Source: Porticoccus hydrocarbonoclasticus MCTG13d
Lineage (GTDB): Bacteria; Pseudomonadota; Gammaproteobacteria; Pseudomonadales; Porticoccaceae
Length of the DNA: 64,000 nt
Assembly (NCBI RefSeq): GCF_000744735.1
Contig: NZ_JQMM01000001.1
Location: forward strand, 1 to 64,000
Direction: 5' to 3'
Under the pieces are notes generated by a model, which was not told where the DNA came from, searched no databases, and was given only the letters and a program-made list of their open reading frames with translations. The position numbers and the translations under genes were made by a program. Positions 37,691-47,261 of this stretch are shown piece by piece. Each line of letters begins with the position of its first letter. Position 1 is the first letter of the stretch.

Positions 37691-39247
37691 GTGTTTGAAG
37701 TTATCACCATCAGTTTCGCTTTCTTCTTTGGTCTGGCCGTCCGTCAGATTGGCCTGCCGCCCCTGGTTGGCTTTCTGGCAGCGGGGTTTGCCATCAACAT
37801 CTTCGGGCCGCCGCTTGGTCTGCCCGCGTACACCGGGGAAACGCTGCACCATGTGGCGCATCTGGGCGTTCTGATGCTGCTTTTCACTGTCGGGCTCAAG
37901 CTCAAGCTGGAACAGATCGCGCAGCCGCAGGTAGTGGGCGGGGCACTGTTGCATTTCGCGATTTCCGTCGCTGTCTTCCTGCCGGGGTTGAAACTATTCA
38001 TGGGACTGGACTGGAACAGCGCACTTTTGCTGGCGATCGCACTGTCGTTCTCGTCAACCGTGCTGGCCGCAAAACTGCTGGAAACCAAGCGCGAGCTGGG
38101 CGCCTTTCACGGTCGCACCGCCATCGGCATCCTGATCGTGCAGGACATTATCGCGCTGGTGGTGCTGGCGGTCTGGTCTGGCCAGACACCGAATATCTGG
38201 GCGCTACTGGTTTTTACTTTGCCGCTACTTCGCCCGGTACTGCATCAGTTGCTGGATTTCGCAGGCCATGATGAACTCCTGGTGCTGATGGGCATGATGC
38301 TGTCGCTGGTGATCGGCGGCATGGGGTTTGAGGCGATGGGCCTTTCATCGGAAATCGGCGCGCTGGTGATGGGGGTGCTGCTGTCCACCCACAGCCGCGC
38401 AAAGGAATTGGGAGAGTCGCTCTGGTCGCTCAAGGAAATTTTCCTTGTCGGGTTTTTCCTGCAAATCGGACTGACCGGTCTACCGGATTGGAACACGATG
38501 GTCTTTGCCGTGGCCGTTGGTATCGTGCTTTCGCTCAAGGGGGCGCTGTTCTTCGCGCTGATGGTGGCGTTCAAGCTGCGTGCACGCAGCGCATTCCTGA
38601 CTGCGCTTAGTCTGACCGCATATTCCGAGTTCGGGTTGATCGTAGCGGCGGGTGTTCTGCCCGAATACCTCGTGCCACTGGCCATTGCCGTATCGATTTC
38701 TTTCGTGATATCGGCGCCGCTCAATCGCTTCGCACATCCGCTGTACGAACAGTACGAAGCCAACCTGCGCCGATATGAACGCGACACCATCCACCCTGAC
38801 GAGCAACCAAAGGAAATGGGCGACGCCGATGTACTGATTTTTGGCATGGGCCGGACCGGTAGCGCCGCTTACCACCAGATCGAACAAGATGGATTCAAGC
38901 CACTGGGCCTTGATGCTGACACCTATACCGCCAAAGCGCACCAAGAGGCGGGACGCAACGTGATGTTCGCCGATGCAGAAGACAGCAATTTCTGGCGCAG
39001 TTGCCATTTTGGACAGATCAAGGCGGCAATCCTGGCTATGGACGATCTTGAGGCCAAGCTGATCGCCGCCCGATCCCTGCGCCAGCGGGGTTTCAGCGGA
39101 CCTATCGTCTCGCACGCCCTGCATGACTCGCATCAGGAGCAGATCCGCGAGGCGGGTGCAAACTACACCTATTTGACGATGAATCAAGCGGGGATCAGCC
39201 TGGCAGAGCATACAGCAGAGGCAATGCGCAAGGGCGAAACGGGCTGA
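37691..39247 (+). CDS. Kef-type cation:proton antiporter with TrkA-N domain
   Basis: A 518-residue inner-membrane CPA2 antiporter. About 12 hydrophobic helices precede residue 365, including the CPA2 signatures FSSTVLAAKLLE and GILIVQDIIALVVL. A cytoplasmic NAD-binding Rossmann fold follows (VLIFGMGRTGSAAYHQIEQD, about 395-490). It probably moves K+ or Na+ against H+. The GTG start has CGGAG about 8 nt upstream. Its GC-rich codon usage differs from the neighbouring element and RDD gene, and its position next to the tRNA island suggests horizontal gain. It is not classical KefB/KefC, as no glutathione-binding region is obvious. Confidence 0.85.
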   Translation: MFEVITISFAFFFGLAVRQIGLPPLVGFLAAGFAINIFGPPLGLPAYTGETLHHVAHLGVLMLLFTVGLKLKLEQIAQPQVVGGALLHFAISVAVFLPGLKLFMGLDWNSALLLAIALSFSSTVLAAKLLETKRELGAFHGRTAIGILIVQDIIALVVLAVWSGQTPNIWALLVFTLPLLRPVLHQLLDFAGHDELLVLMGMMLSLVIGGMGFEAMGLSSEIGALVMGVLLSTHSRAKELGESLWSLKEIFLVGFFLQIGLTGLPDWNTMVFAVAVGIVLSLKGALFFALMVAFKLRARSAFLTALSLTAYSEFGLIVAAGVLPEYLVPLAIAVSISFVISAPLNRFAHPLYEQYEANLRRYERDTIHPDEQPKEMGDADVLIFGMGRTGSAAYHQIEQDGFKPLGLDADTYTAKAHQEAGRNVMFADAEDSNFWRSCHFGQIKAAILAMDDLEAKLIAARSLRQRGFSGPIVSHALHDSHQEQIREAGANYTYLTMNQAGISLAEHTAEAMRKGETG

Positions 39248-39413
39248 TACGGCAAGAATAAGTAGGACCAGGTAGAACTCCCGAAAGGAACCAGACATGC
39301 CAAAACGTCTTATCAAGGCCCCACAAAAGCGAGTCCAGTATTGAATGTCGCGCAACGTATTTACGTGATATAAAACCGTTAACCACTAAATCATATTAAG
39401 GAGTTTTTGCTTT

Positions 39414-39869
39414 ATGGAAAATAAGGAATACGCAGGTTTCTGGATTAGATTTGGCGCACTACTCATTGATTTAGTGATCATGGCGATTGTTTTATATGTG
39501 CCATTAAGCCTTATTTACGGTGAAGAGTATTGGTTAGGGGATAAGCTGATATACGGCTTCTGGGACGTTATGCTTGGCTATGTTGTACCATTTGTCGCAA
39601 CAATATGGTTTTGGCTACGCTATCTCGGCACGCCCGGCAAAATGGTCATGAAATTACAAATCGTCGATGCATCCACCGGTGAAAAAATGCGTACCGGCCA
39701 GGCTATCGGCAGATACTTTGCGTATATTTTATCCGCTGTTCCACTATGCCTTGGATTTATTTGGGTGGGCATAGACCAGCGCAAACAGGGCTGGCACGAC
39801 AAGCTGGCGAGCACTGTCGTTATCCGCAATACAGGCAAAGAACCCGTTCAGTTTGAAGACAGTATTTAA
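39414..39869 (+). CDS. RDD family membrane protein
   Basis: 151 residues with the RDD signature: FWIRFGALLIDLVIM (the R and D residues of helix 1), then two further membrane helices and RTGQAIGRYFAYILSAVPLC. The conserved DKLASTVVI tail ends the domain. Family members are small integral membrane proteins of unsettled function, with a Na+/H+ antiport role proposed for one. TAAGGAG sits 8 nt before the ATG. A second, divergent RDD protein is encoded at 42923-43426. Confidence 0.87.
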   Translation: MENKEYAGFWIRFGALLIDLVIMAIVLYVPLSLIYGEEYWLGDKLIYGFWDVMLGYVVPFVATIWFWLRYLGTPGKMVMKLQIVDASTGEKMRTGQAIGRYFAYILSAVPLCLGFIWVGIDQRKQGWHDKLASTVVIRNTGKEPVQFEDSI

Positions 39870-39946
39870 CGCTGGAACTCGCTGCTGTCCGTCCTGTGTT
39901 GGCGCTGTCAACCTATCCTTTTTTCGCTCCTGAGACGGAGAACCCG

Positions 39947-40822
39947 ATGAATCTGTTACGAATTCTACTGGCTGGCTTATTGGCCACAGTTTTTTCTGGC
40001 TGTTCGCAACAGGCCGCAAACTCAGCTGCGGAAACAGCCGCCAGGGAAGAGTTGGCCCGCCGGAATATCCCGGTTACTCTCGCAGGCCTGAAACAGTCAA
40101 CCACGGGCCGGAACCATGATGGAGCTTATCTGTTCGAGGATACAGGATTTTTCGCAGAGATCAGCGATGCCAACTTCCGGGACGCACTGAAACACGCAAG
40201 CGCCAGCGGCAACTACGGGCTTTATGTAATGTTATCCCGTTACGGAGCTGACCAGGTCTTTCCGGCTGGCGAACTGGCCAGCTCCCTGAATCAGGCAATC
40301 AGGAAAAACTCTGTTCGACTGGCGGCTTTATTGATTACCCATGGGGCAATACCGGGCAATGATTCATTGTTTTTCGCGGCCTACCAGGATAACTACGATC
40401 TGGCAGCCCTGCTTCTGGCAAACGGCGGGACCTTTGCGGCAGGCGAAAACAGTGGCGCTTTAAAGATGGCGGCGCGCCTCGGCAATCTGAAAACCCTCGA
40501 AGCCTTCGTGGACAGTGGGCAGGCTCAGCAAAGCCAGATTGACCAGGCAATTCTCTACGGAGCGTTGACGGAAAAAATCGACGTTGTGAAATACCTGGTG
40601 GATCAGGGCGTCGATATCAACCAGGGTGACAGTGACGGCTGCACAGCGTTGCACTACCTTTCGCAGGACGGGACGGTCGACATGATCAAATACATGGTAA
40701 ACAACGGCGCCCGGATCAACGCTACCTGCCGGGGAGCTGAAACGCCGCTAAAGTGGGCCCACTACGGTGACAATACACAGGTCATTGAATACCTGGTCAG
40801 TGTCGGTGCGACGCAGAACTAG
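39947..40822 (+). CDS. Ankyrin-repeat lipoprotein
   Basis: A 291-residue protein when started at ATG 39947, which has GGAG 7 nt upstream; an earlier in-frame ATG adds 17 unlikely residues. MNLLRILLAGLLATVFSGC is a lipoprotein signal peptide with an FSGC lipobox, so the protein is probably anchored in a membrane facing the periplasm. From about residue 75 onward there are seven or so ankyrin-like repeats, best in DGCTALHYLSQDGTVDMIKY and GAETPLKWAHYGDNTQVIEY. Ankyrin arrays mediate protein-protein contacts; the partner is unknown. Confidence 0.85.
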   Translation: MNLLRILLAGLLATVFSGCSQQAANSAAETAAREELARRNIPVTLAGLKQSTTGRNHDGAYLFEDTGFFAEISDANFRDALKHASASGNYGLYVMLSRYGADQVFPAGELASSLNQAIRKNSVRLAALLITHGAIPGNDSLFFAAYQDNYDLAALLLANGGTFAAGENSGALKMAARLGNLKTLEAFVDSGQAQQSQIDQAILYGALTEKIDVVKYLVDQGVDINQGDSDGCTALHYLSQDGTVDMIKYMVNNGARINATCRGAETPLKWAHYGDNTQVIEYLVSVGATQN

Positions 40823-40852
40823 TCCCCGGCCTGAAATAAACGTGCGGCGCAC

Positions 40853-41128
40853 TCAGGCAAAATTTTCATCCAGATATTTAGAGACTTCTGACTCGATCAT
40901 TCCTTTAAAGGCGCTCATCAATAGGCCGAGCGTCACATCCACTCTGACGGTTTTGTCATCAAAGCTCACTTTGGCATCAATACCGCTGTGTTTGTAATGA
41001 ACCGTATCGCCCTCCCAGCAATAATCACCACCGTGCTTGGCTTTCAGTTTTTGTCCCAACTCTTCCGTCATGGTGCGAACCTGTGCTTTCTCCATGGTGT
41101 GATTGCGTTCCAACTGAATATGACTCAT
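40853..41128 (-). CDS. Polyhydroxyalkanoic acid system family protein
   Basis: A 91-residue protein of the PHA granule-associated family. It begins MSHIQLERNHTMEKAQVRTM and contains the family pattern DYCWEGDTVHYKHSGIDAKV and VTLGLLMSAFKGMIESEVSK. Members co-occur with PHA synthase and phasins and have been predicted to act in granule formation or regulation. It is encoded next to a TetR regulator and a phasin-like gene, so these three probably form one PHA block, although phaC is not in this window. Confidence 0.85.
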   Translation of the reverse strand: MSHIQLERNHTMEKAQVRTMTEELGQKLKAKHGGDYCWEGDTVHYKHSGIDAKVSFDDKTVRVDVTLGLLMSAFKGMIESEVSKYLDENFA

Positions 41129-41194
41129 CTCCCTCTCTCTTTTTTGTTGTTTGGCTAAACTTTGTTATTTGTCCGGACCTGGCCAAATGCCGTA

Positions 41195-41848
41195 TTACTG
41201 ACACTGCTTCTCGCGGAGAGAAAGCTCCGTGCAGGTTTCCATAAACTGCAATTGCTGTTCACCCAGATAAGGTGCCAATAGTGCCATAATCTGCAAAATG
41301 GCACCCTGAATGAACTGGTGCTGGTCTAGTGATTTTTTGCGAAGGTTCTGAAATTGAAACCAATGAGTGAAGATCAGCATGATGTTGTCAGCCAGCTGAT
41401 CTATACGGCTGGCAATCATCGTTCTATCCGCCAGCAACCCTTCCTCCAGCAGGCTATCCAACAACCGGTGTATCCACTGATACTGCTTTTCCACCAACTT
41501 GCCGAACCGCTTGTCTATACTGCCATACTTGTGCAACAGGTCTGTGGTGTTACGGAAAAAAAAGCGGTAGTTGAAGATATGTTCCAGCATCACATACAGG
41601 TAGAGCCAGTGCTCCTCCAGGCTGGCTTCCGCGCTGCGAGAGTCCTGTAGCAAAGTTTCGATACCGGCCTCAAACTGCTCATAGAGCTCCGTGACCATCT
41701 CCTCCTTTCCCTTGAAATGGTAATAGAGGTTGCCGGGGCTGATTTCCAGCTCATTGGCAATATCCACTGCAGTGAGGTTGGTTTCGCCCTCGCGATTAAA
41801 CAGATCCAGGCTCACCAACAGAATATGATCACGTCTTTTCATCAGCAT
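41195..41848 (-). CDS. TetR-family transcriptional regulator
   Basis: 217 residues. The N-terminal helix-turn-helix is seen in NLTAVDIANELEISPGNLYYHF, with the TetR YYHFKGKEEM continuation. The C-terminal part is the all-helical ligand and dimer domain. It is divergent from the phasin gene, and a palindromic site (41884-41900) lies between them, so autoregulation and control of the phasin are plausible. In pseudomonads PhaD, a TetR regulator, controls phaIF; whether this is its orthologue is not certain. Confidence 0.88.
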   Translation of the reverse strand: MLMKRRDHILLVSLDLFNREGETNLTAVDIANELEISPGNLYYHFKGKEEMVTELYEQFEAGIETLLQDSRSAEASLEEHWLYLYVMLEHIFNYRFFFRNTTDLLHKYGSIDKRFGKLVEKQYQWIHRLLDSLLEEGLLADRTMIASRIDQLADNIMLIFTHWFQFQNLRKKSLDQHQFIQGAILQIMALLAPYLGEQQLQFMETCTELSLREKQCQ

Positions 41849-41883
41849 TCCGACTGCGTTGCAAAATAAATTCCACTATTTCG

Positions 41884-41900
41884 TAAAAACCTGGTTTTTA
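41884..41900. promoter_or_regulatory. Palindromic operator candidate in the TetR-phasin intergenic region
   Basis: TAAAAACC and GGTTTTTA are perfect 8-bp arms around a single T, centred between divergent genes. This fits a TetR-type operator site. Confidence 0.5.
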
Positions 41901-41984
41901 GTATGCGTTTTCTAAAAATTATCACTAATGTGGCATGAAATTAAGCGTAAACACACGAATTCAACTGCTTCCGGAGATATTACT

Positions 41985-42626
41985 ATGGCAGAACTTAAAA
42001 ACACTATCGACAAAACCGAAGAACTGGCACGCAAGATCTGGCTGGCCGGACTCGGCGCCTATGGTCACGGCCTCAACAACATTCATGATGGCTATGAAAA
42101 AATGAGCGATCAGACCCGTCGTTATTTCGACGACCTGGTTGCCCGTGGCACAAAAATTGAGTCAGAAGCAAAATCCAGACTGGACAAAACCGGCGACAGA
42201 TTCAAGGAAGCTGGCGACAAACTGAAAGCCAAAGGTGAAAAGCTCAAAAAACAGGGCAAGGAACTTCGCAAGGGCGGCATCAATATGAATGTCAGCTCCA
42301 GAATCGACGAGATTCGTGAAAAAGTCTCATCCAAAATGGTGATGCCGACAATTCCATCTATGCCTTCGTTCTACAACAACGACGACAAGCTGGCCGAGCT
42401 GAATGCCAAAGTGGACGAACTGATTCGCACCGTGAACAAGCTAACGGCCAAGTCAACAGCTACGCCAGCGGCAAAGCCTGCTGCCAAAAAGGCACCTGCT
42501 AAAAAAGCGGCCGCCAAACCGGTAGCGGCTAAACCGGCTCCCGCGGCCAGCAAACCCGTCAGTGCTGAGACAAAAGCAGCGCCGACCACAACACCGAAAG
42601 CGGATAGCCCCACTACTAGCGCTTAA
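41985..42626 (+). CDS. Phasin (PHA granule protein) with histone-like tail
   Basis: 213 residues from ATG 41985, which has GGAG 8 nt upstream. The N-terminal half (about 1-110) shows the phasin family pattern KIWLAGLGAYGHGLNN and a heptad-like helix rich in Lys and Glu. From about residue 150 a leucine-zipper-like stretch leads into an Ala/Lys/Pro tail with AAKKAPAKKAAAKP units, typical of the DNA-binding tail of PhaF-type phasins. It coats and helps partition PHA granules. A strong terminator follows. Confidence 0.88.
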   Translation: MAELKNTIDKTEELARKIWLAGLGAYGHGLNNIHDGYEKMSDQTRRYFDDLVARGTKIESEAKSRLDKTGDRFKEAGDKLKAKGEKLKKQGKELRKGGINMNVSSRIDEIREKVSSKMVMPTIPSMPSFYNNDDKLAELNAKVDELIRTVNKLTAKSTATPAAKPAAKKAPAKKAAAKPVAAKPAPAASKPVSAETKAAPTTTPKADSPTTSA

Positions 42627-42693
42627 TATTGTCTTACCCCCTTGCTCGCAAGAGCAACTAGTGCCCAAGGCCAATCCCATAGGCCTTATTGAC

Positions 42694-42722
42694 AGGCTGC
42701 CCTCACCGGCAGCCTTTTTTTT
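42694..42722 (+). terminator. Rho-independent terminator after the phasin gene
   Basis: Stem AGGCTGCC/GGCAGCCT with a CTCACC loop, followed by T7. Confidence 0.88.
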
Positions 42723-42922
42723 GCGCCAAATCGCAGTCCGATGCCGAAGGCAAAGATCGTGTGCGCAAGGAAGTGGATTACCTGATCAGGTGAGTGGGAA
42801 AAATTGATCCCGGTTATCGATGTCGAGTTGATGGTGTTTTGCTAGAATGCGGCCGTTGAACATCAATGGTTAGCCGACCTGAAGTGATCATCATAGACTC
42901 GCCAACACCCTAACTGACATAA

Positions 42923-43426
42923 GTGAAGTGCTCCTTGACCGCTCCCACACTCGCCACTCTCCCCTCCGCAAATCTGGCAAGACGCCTGATGGCAATGCTT
43001 TATGACAGTTTTTTGCTGCTGGGCATCAGTTTCGCCTATGGCGTTGTACTGTTACTACTGCGCAGGTTGTTTGGTGACGACACCATGCAGGCGCCACACA
43101 GCTCATTGCAATTATTAATCATGCTGGGATGGTGGTTTTTTTGTGCGCTGTTTTTTGTATGGTGCTGGCGTCGTTCAGGCCAAACCCTCGGCATGAAATC
43201 CTGGCGAATTCAGCTCATCGCTCAAAATGGGGATACCCCCACCTGGCAAGCCTGCTGGATACGCACGGCGTTAGCACCACTATCCTTTGCCGTGTTCGGC
43301 ATTGGTTATCTATGGTGCCTGGCGGACCATAACGGCGACTGCCTGCATGATAAATGGAGCCATACCCGAACGGTTGTATTACCGAAACCACCGAAACGGA
43401 GCAAAAGGAATGCGGCTGCCAAATGA
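42923..43426 (+). CDS. RDD family membrane protein (second copy)
   Basis: 167 residues. LARRLMAMLYDSFLLLGISF carries the RDD Arg and Asp positions, three membrane helices follow, and the conserved segment SGQTLGMKSWRIQLIAQNGD leads to the DKWSHT tail. A GTG start is used if the annotated frame is correct; an ATG 22 codons in (MAMLYDS) is the alternative. Convergent with lptG, which it ends 27 nt from. It shows little direct similarity to the RDD gene at 39414. Confidence 0.85.
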   Translation: MKCSLTAPTLATLPSANLARRLMAMLYDSFLLLGISFAYGVVLLLLRRLFGDDTMQAPHSSLQLLIMLGWWFFCALFFVWCWRRSGQTLGMKSWRIQLIAQNGDTPTWQACWIRTALAPLSFAVFGIGYLWCLADHNGDCLHDKWSHTRTVVLPKPPKRSKRNAAAK

Positions 43427-43453
43427 CACTGGGGAAGCACTCGCAATAGTAAG

Positions 43454-44542
43454 TCAGGCCGCCCTGCGCAGCAGGATCAACCCGATGGCAGCACACACCA
43501 GCGCCGGGATCACCACCGCTAGCAGCGGGGGGAAACCGAAGACCACACTCGCGGGCCCCAGCAGATCCTGAGCAGTACTAAACACCAATCCCACCAGAAC
43601 ACCGGCAAAAATCCGGTAGCCCATCGTCACCTGCCTGAGCGGACCAAACACAAAGGAAATGGCAATCAATACCAGGCTGACAATCGTCAACGGCTGTAGT
43701 GCCTTGCGCCAGAACTCCAGTTGATATTTCGACGCATCCTGGCCCTGCCCTTCCAGATACTCGGTGTAATCATAAAGACTCCGAATGGCCAGCGACTCCG
43801 GTGGGAGGATAATCAGATAGAGCAACTCCGGTGACAACTTGCTATCCCAGAGACGCGTGGTGAATTCACCGGTTTCCACTTTGTCGTCCCGGAAGTGGGT
43901 GATGACGCCCCTCTCTTCCAGCCAATGATCACCCTGGTAAGTCGCCCGCTCGGAAAAACTCGCTCTCTGAAGTCGATGCTGATCATCAAATTCATAGCGG
44001 GTCACACCGAACAAAACACCGCCGGGATACACTGCATTAAAATGCATGTATTCATTGCCTTCCTTGTTCCAGATACCAATATTGGTTTCCTGAGAACTCT
44101 CCCCGCCTTTCAGAACCATACGCCGACTCTCGGCATATTGGTCCATATAGGGCACCACAAATTCACCCAGCAGTGCGCCCAAAAAAATCAGCATCAGGAT
44201 CGGTCGGCTCACAAACCAGACAATGCGCAGCAGGGAAACCCCGGCCGATCGCATCACCACCAATTCAGAATTATTGGCCAACACACCGAGACCAACCAGG
44301 CAGCCGATCAGTGATGCCATCGGAATATGCTCGTAAATGCGGGCTGGCAGGGTCAACGCGACATAGATAACCACCTGAGAAAATGTGTATTTGTTACCAA
44401 TATCGTCCACCCCATCGATGACAGCACCCACCGCATCCAGCGTCACGATAACCAGCAGCACCATGGCAATCGCCGACAGTACCGATGCCATGACATAAGA
44501 GGACAGACGCCTCATCGACTGATAGCCTGTATTAAACTTCAT
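43454..44542 (-). CDS. lptG: LPS export ABC transporter permease LptG
   Basis: A 362-residue permease. Started at 44542 because this ATG overlaps the lptF stop (ATGA); a longer frame has no support. It has three N-terminal membrane helices (SYVMASVLSAIAMVLLVIVT first), a periplasmic beta-jellyroll (about 135-255) and three C-terminal helices ending in VIPALVCAAIGLILL. With LptF and LptB it extracts LPS and passes it to LptC. Confidence 0.95.
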   Translation of the reverse strand: MKFNTGYQSMRRLSSYVMASVLSAIAMVLLVIVTLDAVGAVIDGVDDIGNKYTFSQVVIYVALTLPARIYEHIPMASLIGCLVGLGVLANNSELVVMRSAGVSLLRIVWFVSRPILMLIFLGALLGEFVVPYMDQYAESRRMVLKGGESSQETNIGIWNKEGNEYMHFNAVYPGGVLFGVTRYEFDDQHRLQRASFSERATYQGDHWLEERGVITHFRDDKVETGEFTTRLWDSKLSPELLYLIILPPESLAIRSLYDYTEYLEGQGQDASKYQLEFWRKALQPLTIVSLVLIAISFVFGPLRQVTMGYRIFAGVLVGLVFSTAQDLLGPASVVFGFPPLLAVVIPALVCAAIGLILLRRAA

Positions 44543-45666
44543 GACTGCACTCCCACCGTCTTTCTGGCAACGCCTGAAAGACGCACAAACAGAGCGCTTA
44601 CGGTCGACCAATTAAACAGCAACACGGCAATACCCAGAAACAGGATATGGATTCCCCACATCAATACGAGTGCCGCAGCGTTGCCGTCCTCCACCAAGCC
44701 TCTGGCACCACTTAGGGAAACCAGGTAAACCATGTATAGAATGACCGCCGGCAGGGTCTTGGCAAATCGGCCCTGCCGGGGATCTGTCTTACTGAGGGGA
44801 ATTGCCAATAATGCCACCACCAGAACCAGCACCGGCACAGACAGACGCCAGTGAAGGGTGGCAACATGGGACGGAAGCGTCGAACTCATCAAAGCGCCAG
44901 TTGCCAGCGTATCCACCTTGTCCCTGCTCCTTGGTTCTTCAGGCTTGCTCAACCGCTGACCATATTCCTCAAACCGGGTGATCTGGTAATCGGCATTGCC
45001 CGGCACACCCTCAATCCTGTAACCATCCTCAAGAACCAGGAAATTCGCCTCTTTCGGGTCGGGACTTACACGGACGTGCCCGGTGGGCGCAACCACCAGT
45101 ACCAGCTGTTTACCCTCCACGGCATCGGGGTTGTTTTCCGCCAGGAACACGTCCCGCATTTCTTTCTGCTTGGTCACCTCTTCGGTGTAGGTAACACCCC
45201 GACCACCCTGCAGAGGATGGAAGTGCCCTGCAATCAAACCGTCCAGTTCACCGCGTTCCTTTTGGGCAAGCAACAGGGCTTCGGCTTTTTGCATCCCGGA
45301 GGGACTGACATCCAGGCTCAGCCAGGCAACAATCGATGCGACGAACACTGCCGGAATCATGGTGTAAAGCACTAACCTGCGCACGCTCATACCACAGGCT
45401 CGCATCACCGTCATTTCACTCTGCACGTAAAGCCGACCGTAACTGAGCAATATGCCAAGGAAGAAAGCCAGCGGCAGAATCAATTCTAGGAACCCCGGCA
45501 GGCGGTAACCGATAATGGCCAGCAGCACGCCGGCATCCATTTCACCCGCTGCAGCTCTGGCCAAATACTTCACAAACCGGCCACTGGCAACCAGGATCAA
45601 CAAAACCCCACTGACAGCAAATGTAGAAATCAGTAGATCCTTGGCAATGTAGCGAAATATCAGCAA
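44539..45666 (-). CDS. lptF: LPS export ABC transporter permease LptF
   Basis: A 375-residue partner of LptG with the same three-helix, jellyroll, three-helix layout. The N-terminus LLIFRYIAKDLLISTFAVSG fits the family. The start is a TTG with AGGAA 7 nt upstream. It overlaps lptG by 4 nt. It is divergent from pepA, as in many gammaproteobacteria including E. coli. Confidence 0.95.
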   Translation of the reverse strand: MLIFRYIAKDLLISTFAVSGVLLILVASGRFVKYLARAAAGEMDAGVLLAIIGYRLPGFLELILPLAFFLGILLSYGRLYVQSEMTVMRACGMSVRRLVLYTMIPAVFVASIVAWLSLDVSPSGMQKAEALLLAQKERGELDGLIAGHFHPLQGGRGVTYTEEVTKQKEMRDVFLAENNPDAVEGKQLVLVVAPTGHVRVSPDPKEANFLVLEDGYRIEGVPGNADYQITRFEEYGQRLSKPEEPRSRDKVDTLATGALMSSTLPSHVATLHWRLSVPVLVLVVALLAIPLSKTDPRQGRFAKTLPAVILYMVYLVSLSGARGLVEDGNAAALVLMWGIHILFLGIAVLLFNWSTVSALFVRLSGVARKTVGVQS

Positions 45667-45773
45667 GTGTGGGTTCCTGTTATGCTCGGCGGACTAGCAT
45701 TGGAGTTGTTCATCCAATTATCCAGAATTACACTGCTATTGTCTCGCACTCCCTACCCATCAATGGAGATATC

Positions 45774-47261
45774 ATGGAATTTAATACCTTTGTCGGTCAG
45801 CTCACCACCCGCAAAACCGAGTGTTTTGTGGTTGCCTATGGCCCGAAGGGGCTCGACTGCCCTGACCTCCAACAGATTGACCAGGCTATGGAGGGATTGA
45901 TAGCGCGACTGATCAAAAAAGGCGACATCAAATATGCCGATGGCGCCATGCAGCTGATCAATGAGCCCAAGGGCCTGGCGGCTGAACGCCTGCTCATCTT
46001 CAGTGCTGGCAAAGAAGCACTCAATGAGCAAACCTGCCTCAACGCCTTGTCCGCTCTGGCCGGCCAATTGACCAAGTTGCCGATCAAATCTGCTTCTATC
46101 TCACTCGATGGTTTCGCCGTAACCGGTCGCGAGCGCCCCTGGCTAGCTCAGCAACTGGCCCGCAAACTGGGGGAAGCGGCCTATCTGTTCAACCCGTTCA
46201 AGTCCAGGGAAAAGAAGCCTGCGACCCTGGGCAAGGTGTCCCTGGTATGCCCATCCAGACAGGGAATAGGCCCGGTGAAACAGGCTTTGCTCCTCGGCAG
46301 TGCCATCGCCAACGGGGTCAACCGCAGCCGGGAACTGGGTGACTTGCCCGGCAACATCTGCACGCCCAGCTACCTTTCCAGTCACGCCAGGGAGCTGGCG
46401 GGGCAATATCCCAACCTTGACTGCAAGGTCCTCAGCGAAAAACAGATGGAAGCACTCGGCATGGGTTCGCTGTTATCGGTGACTGCAGGCACTCAGCAAC
46501 CAGCGAAAATGATTGTGCTGGAATACAAGGGGGACAAAACCCGCGGCAAACCGATTGTACTGGTGGGCAAGGGGGTAACTTTCGATTCCGGTGGCATCAG
46601 CCTAAAACCGGGAGCTGGTATGGATGAAATGAAATACGATATGTGCGGTGCCGCCAGCGTTTTGGGCACGCTGTCGGCAATTGCCGAGTACAAGCTGCCC
46701 CTGAATGTCACAGGCATTATCCCGGCGGTCGAAAATATGCCCAGTGGCACTGCCACCAGGCCGGGTGATGTGGTGACCAGCATGTCCGGACAAACCATTG
46801 AGGTGCTCAATACCGATGCCGAGGGCCGCCTGATTCTCTGCGATGCACTCACCTACGCCGGGCGCTACAAGCCCTCTTTCGTGATTGATATTGCAACACT
46901 TACCGGCGCCTGTGTCATGGCGCTGGGCAGTCATGCCAGCGGCCTGCTGAGCAATGATGACGCCCTGGCACAGGCACTGGAAAGCGCCGGCCAGACCAGC
47001 GGTGACCGGGTTTGGCGACTCCCCCTGTGGAATGAATACGACAAACAGCTGAAAAGCAATTTTGCCGATTTGGCGAATATCGGTGGGCGGGAAGCGGGCA
47101 CCATCACCGCGGCCTGTTTTCTGGGACGGTTTACCAAAAATTATCGTTGGGCGCACCTGGATATTGCCGGTACCGCCTGGAATAGCGGCACCAACAAGGG
47201 TGCTACCGGTCGTCCCGTTCCCCTGTTGGTGGAATTTCTGGCTGAACAGGCCAGCCAATGA
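45774..47261 (+). CDS. pepA: Leucyl aminopeptidase (M17)
   Basis: A 495-residue aminopeptidase (E. coli 503). The catalytic half has VGKGVTFDSGGISLKPG, MKYDMCGAASVLG and NTDAEGRLILCDAL, containing the di-zinc ligands and active-site Lys and Arg. The start at 45774 has GGAG 5 nt upstream; a longer open frame has no site. In E. coli PepA also binds DNA in Xer recombination. Overlaps holC by 4 nt (ATGA). Confidence 0.97.
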   Translation: MEFNTFVGQLTTRKTECFVVAYGPKGLDCPDLQQIDQAMEGLIARLIKKGDIKYADGAMQLINEPKGLAAERLLIFSAGKEALNEQTCLNALSALAGQLTKLPIKSASISLDGFAVTGRERPWLAQQLARKLGEAAYLFNPFKSREKKPATLGKVSLVCPSRQGIGPVKQALLLGSAIANGVNRSRELGDLPGNICTPSYLSSHARELAGQYPNLDCKVLSEKQMEALGMGSLLSVTAGTQQPAKMIVLEYKGDKTRGKPIVLVGKGVTFDSGGISLKPGAGMDEMKYDMCGAASVLGTLSAIAEYKLPLNVTGIIPAVENMPSGTATRPGDVVTSMSGQTIEVLNTDAEGRLILCDALTYAGRYKPSFVIDIATLTGACVMALGSHASGLLSNDDALAQALESAGQTSGDRVWRLPLWNEYDKQLKSNFADLANIGGREAGTITAACFLGRFTKNYRWAHLDIAGTAWNSGTNKGATGRPVPLLVEFLAEQASQ

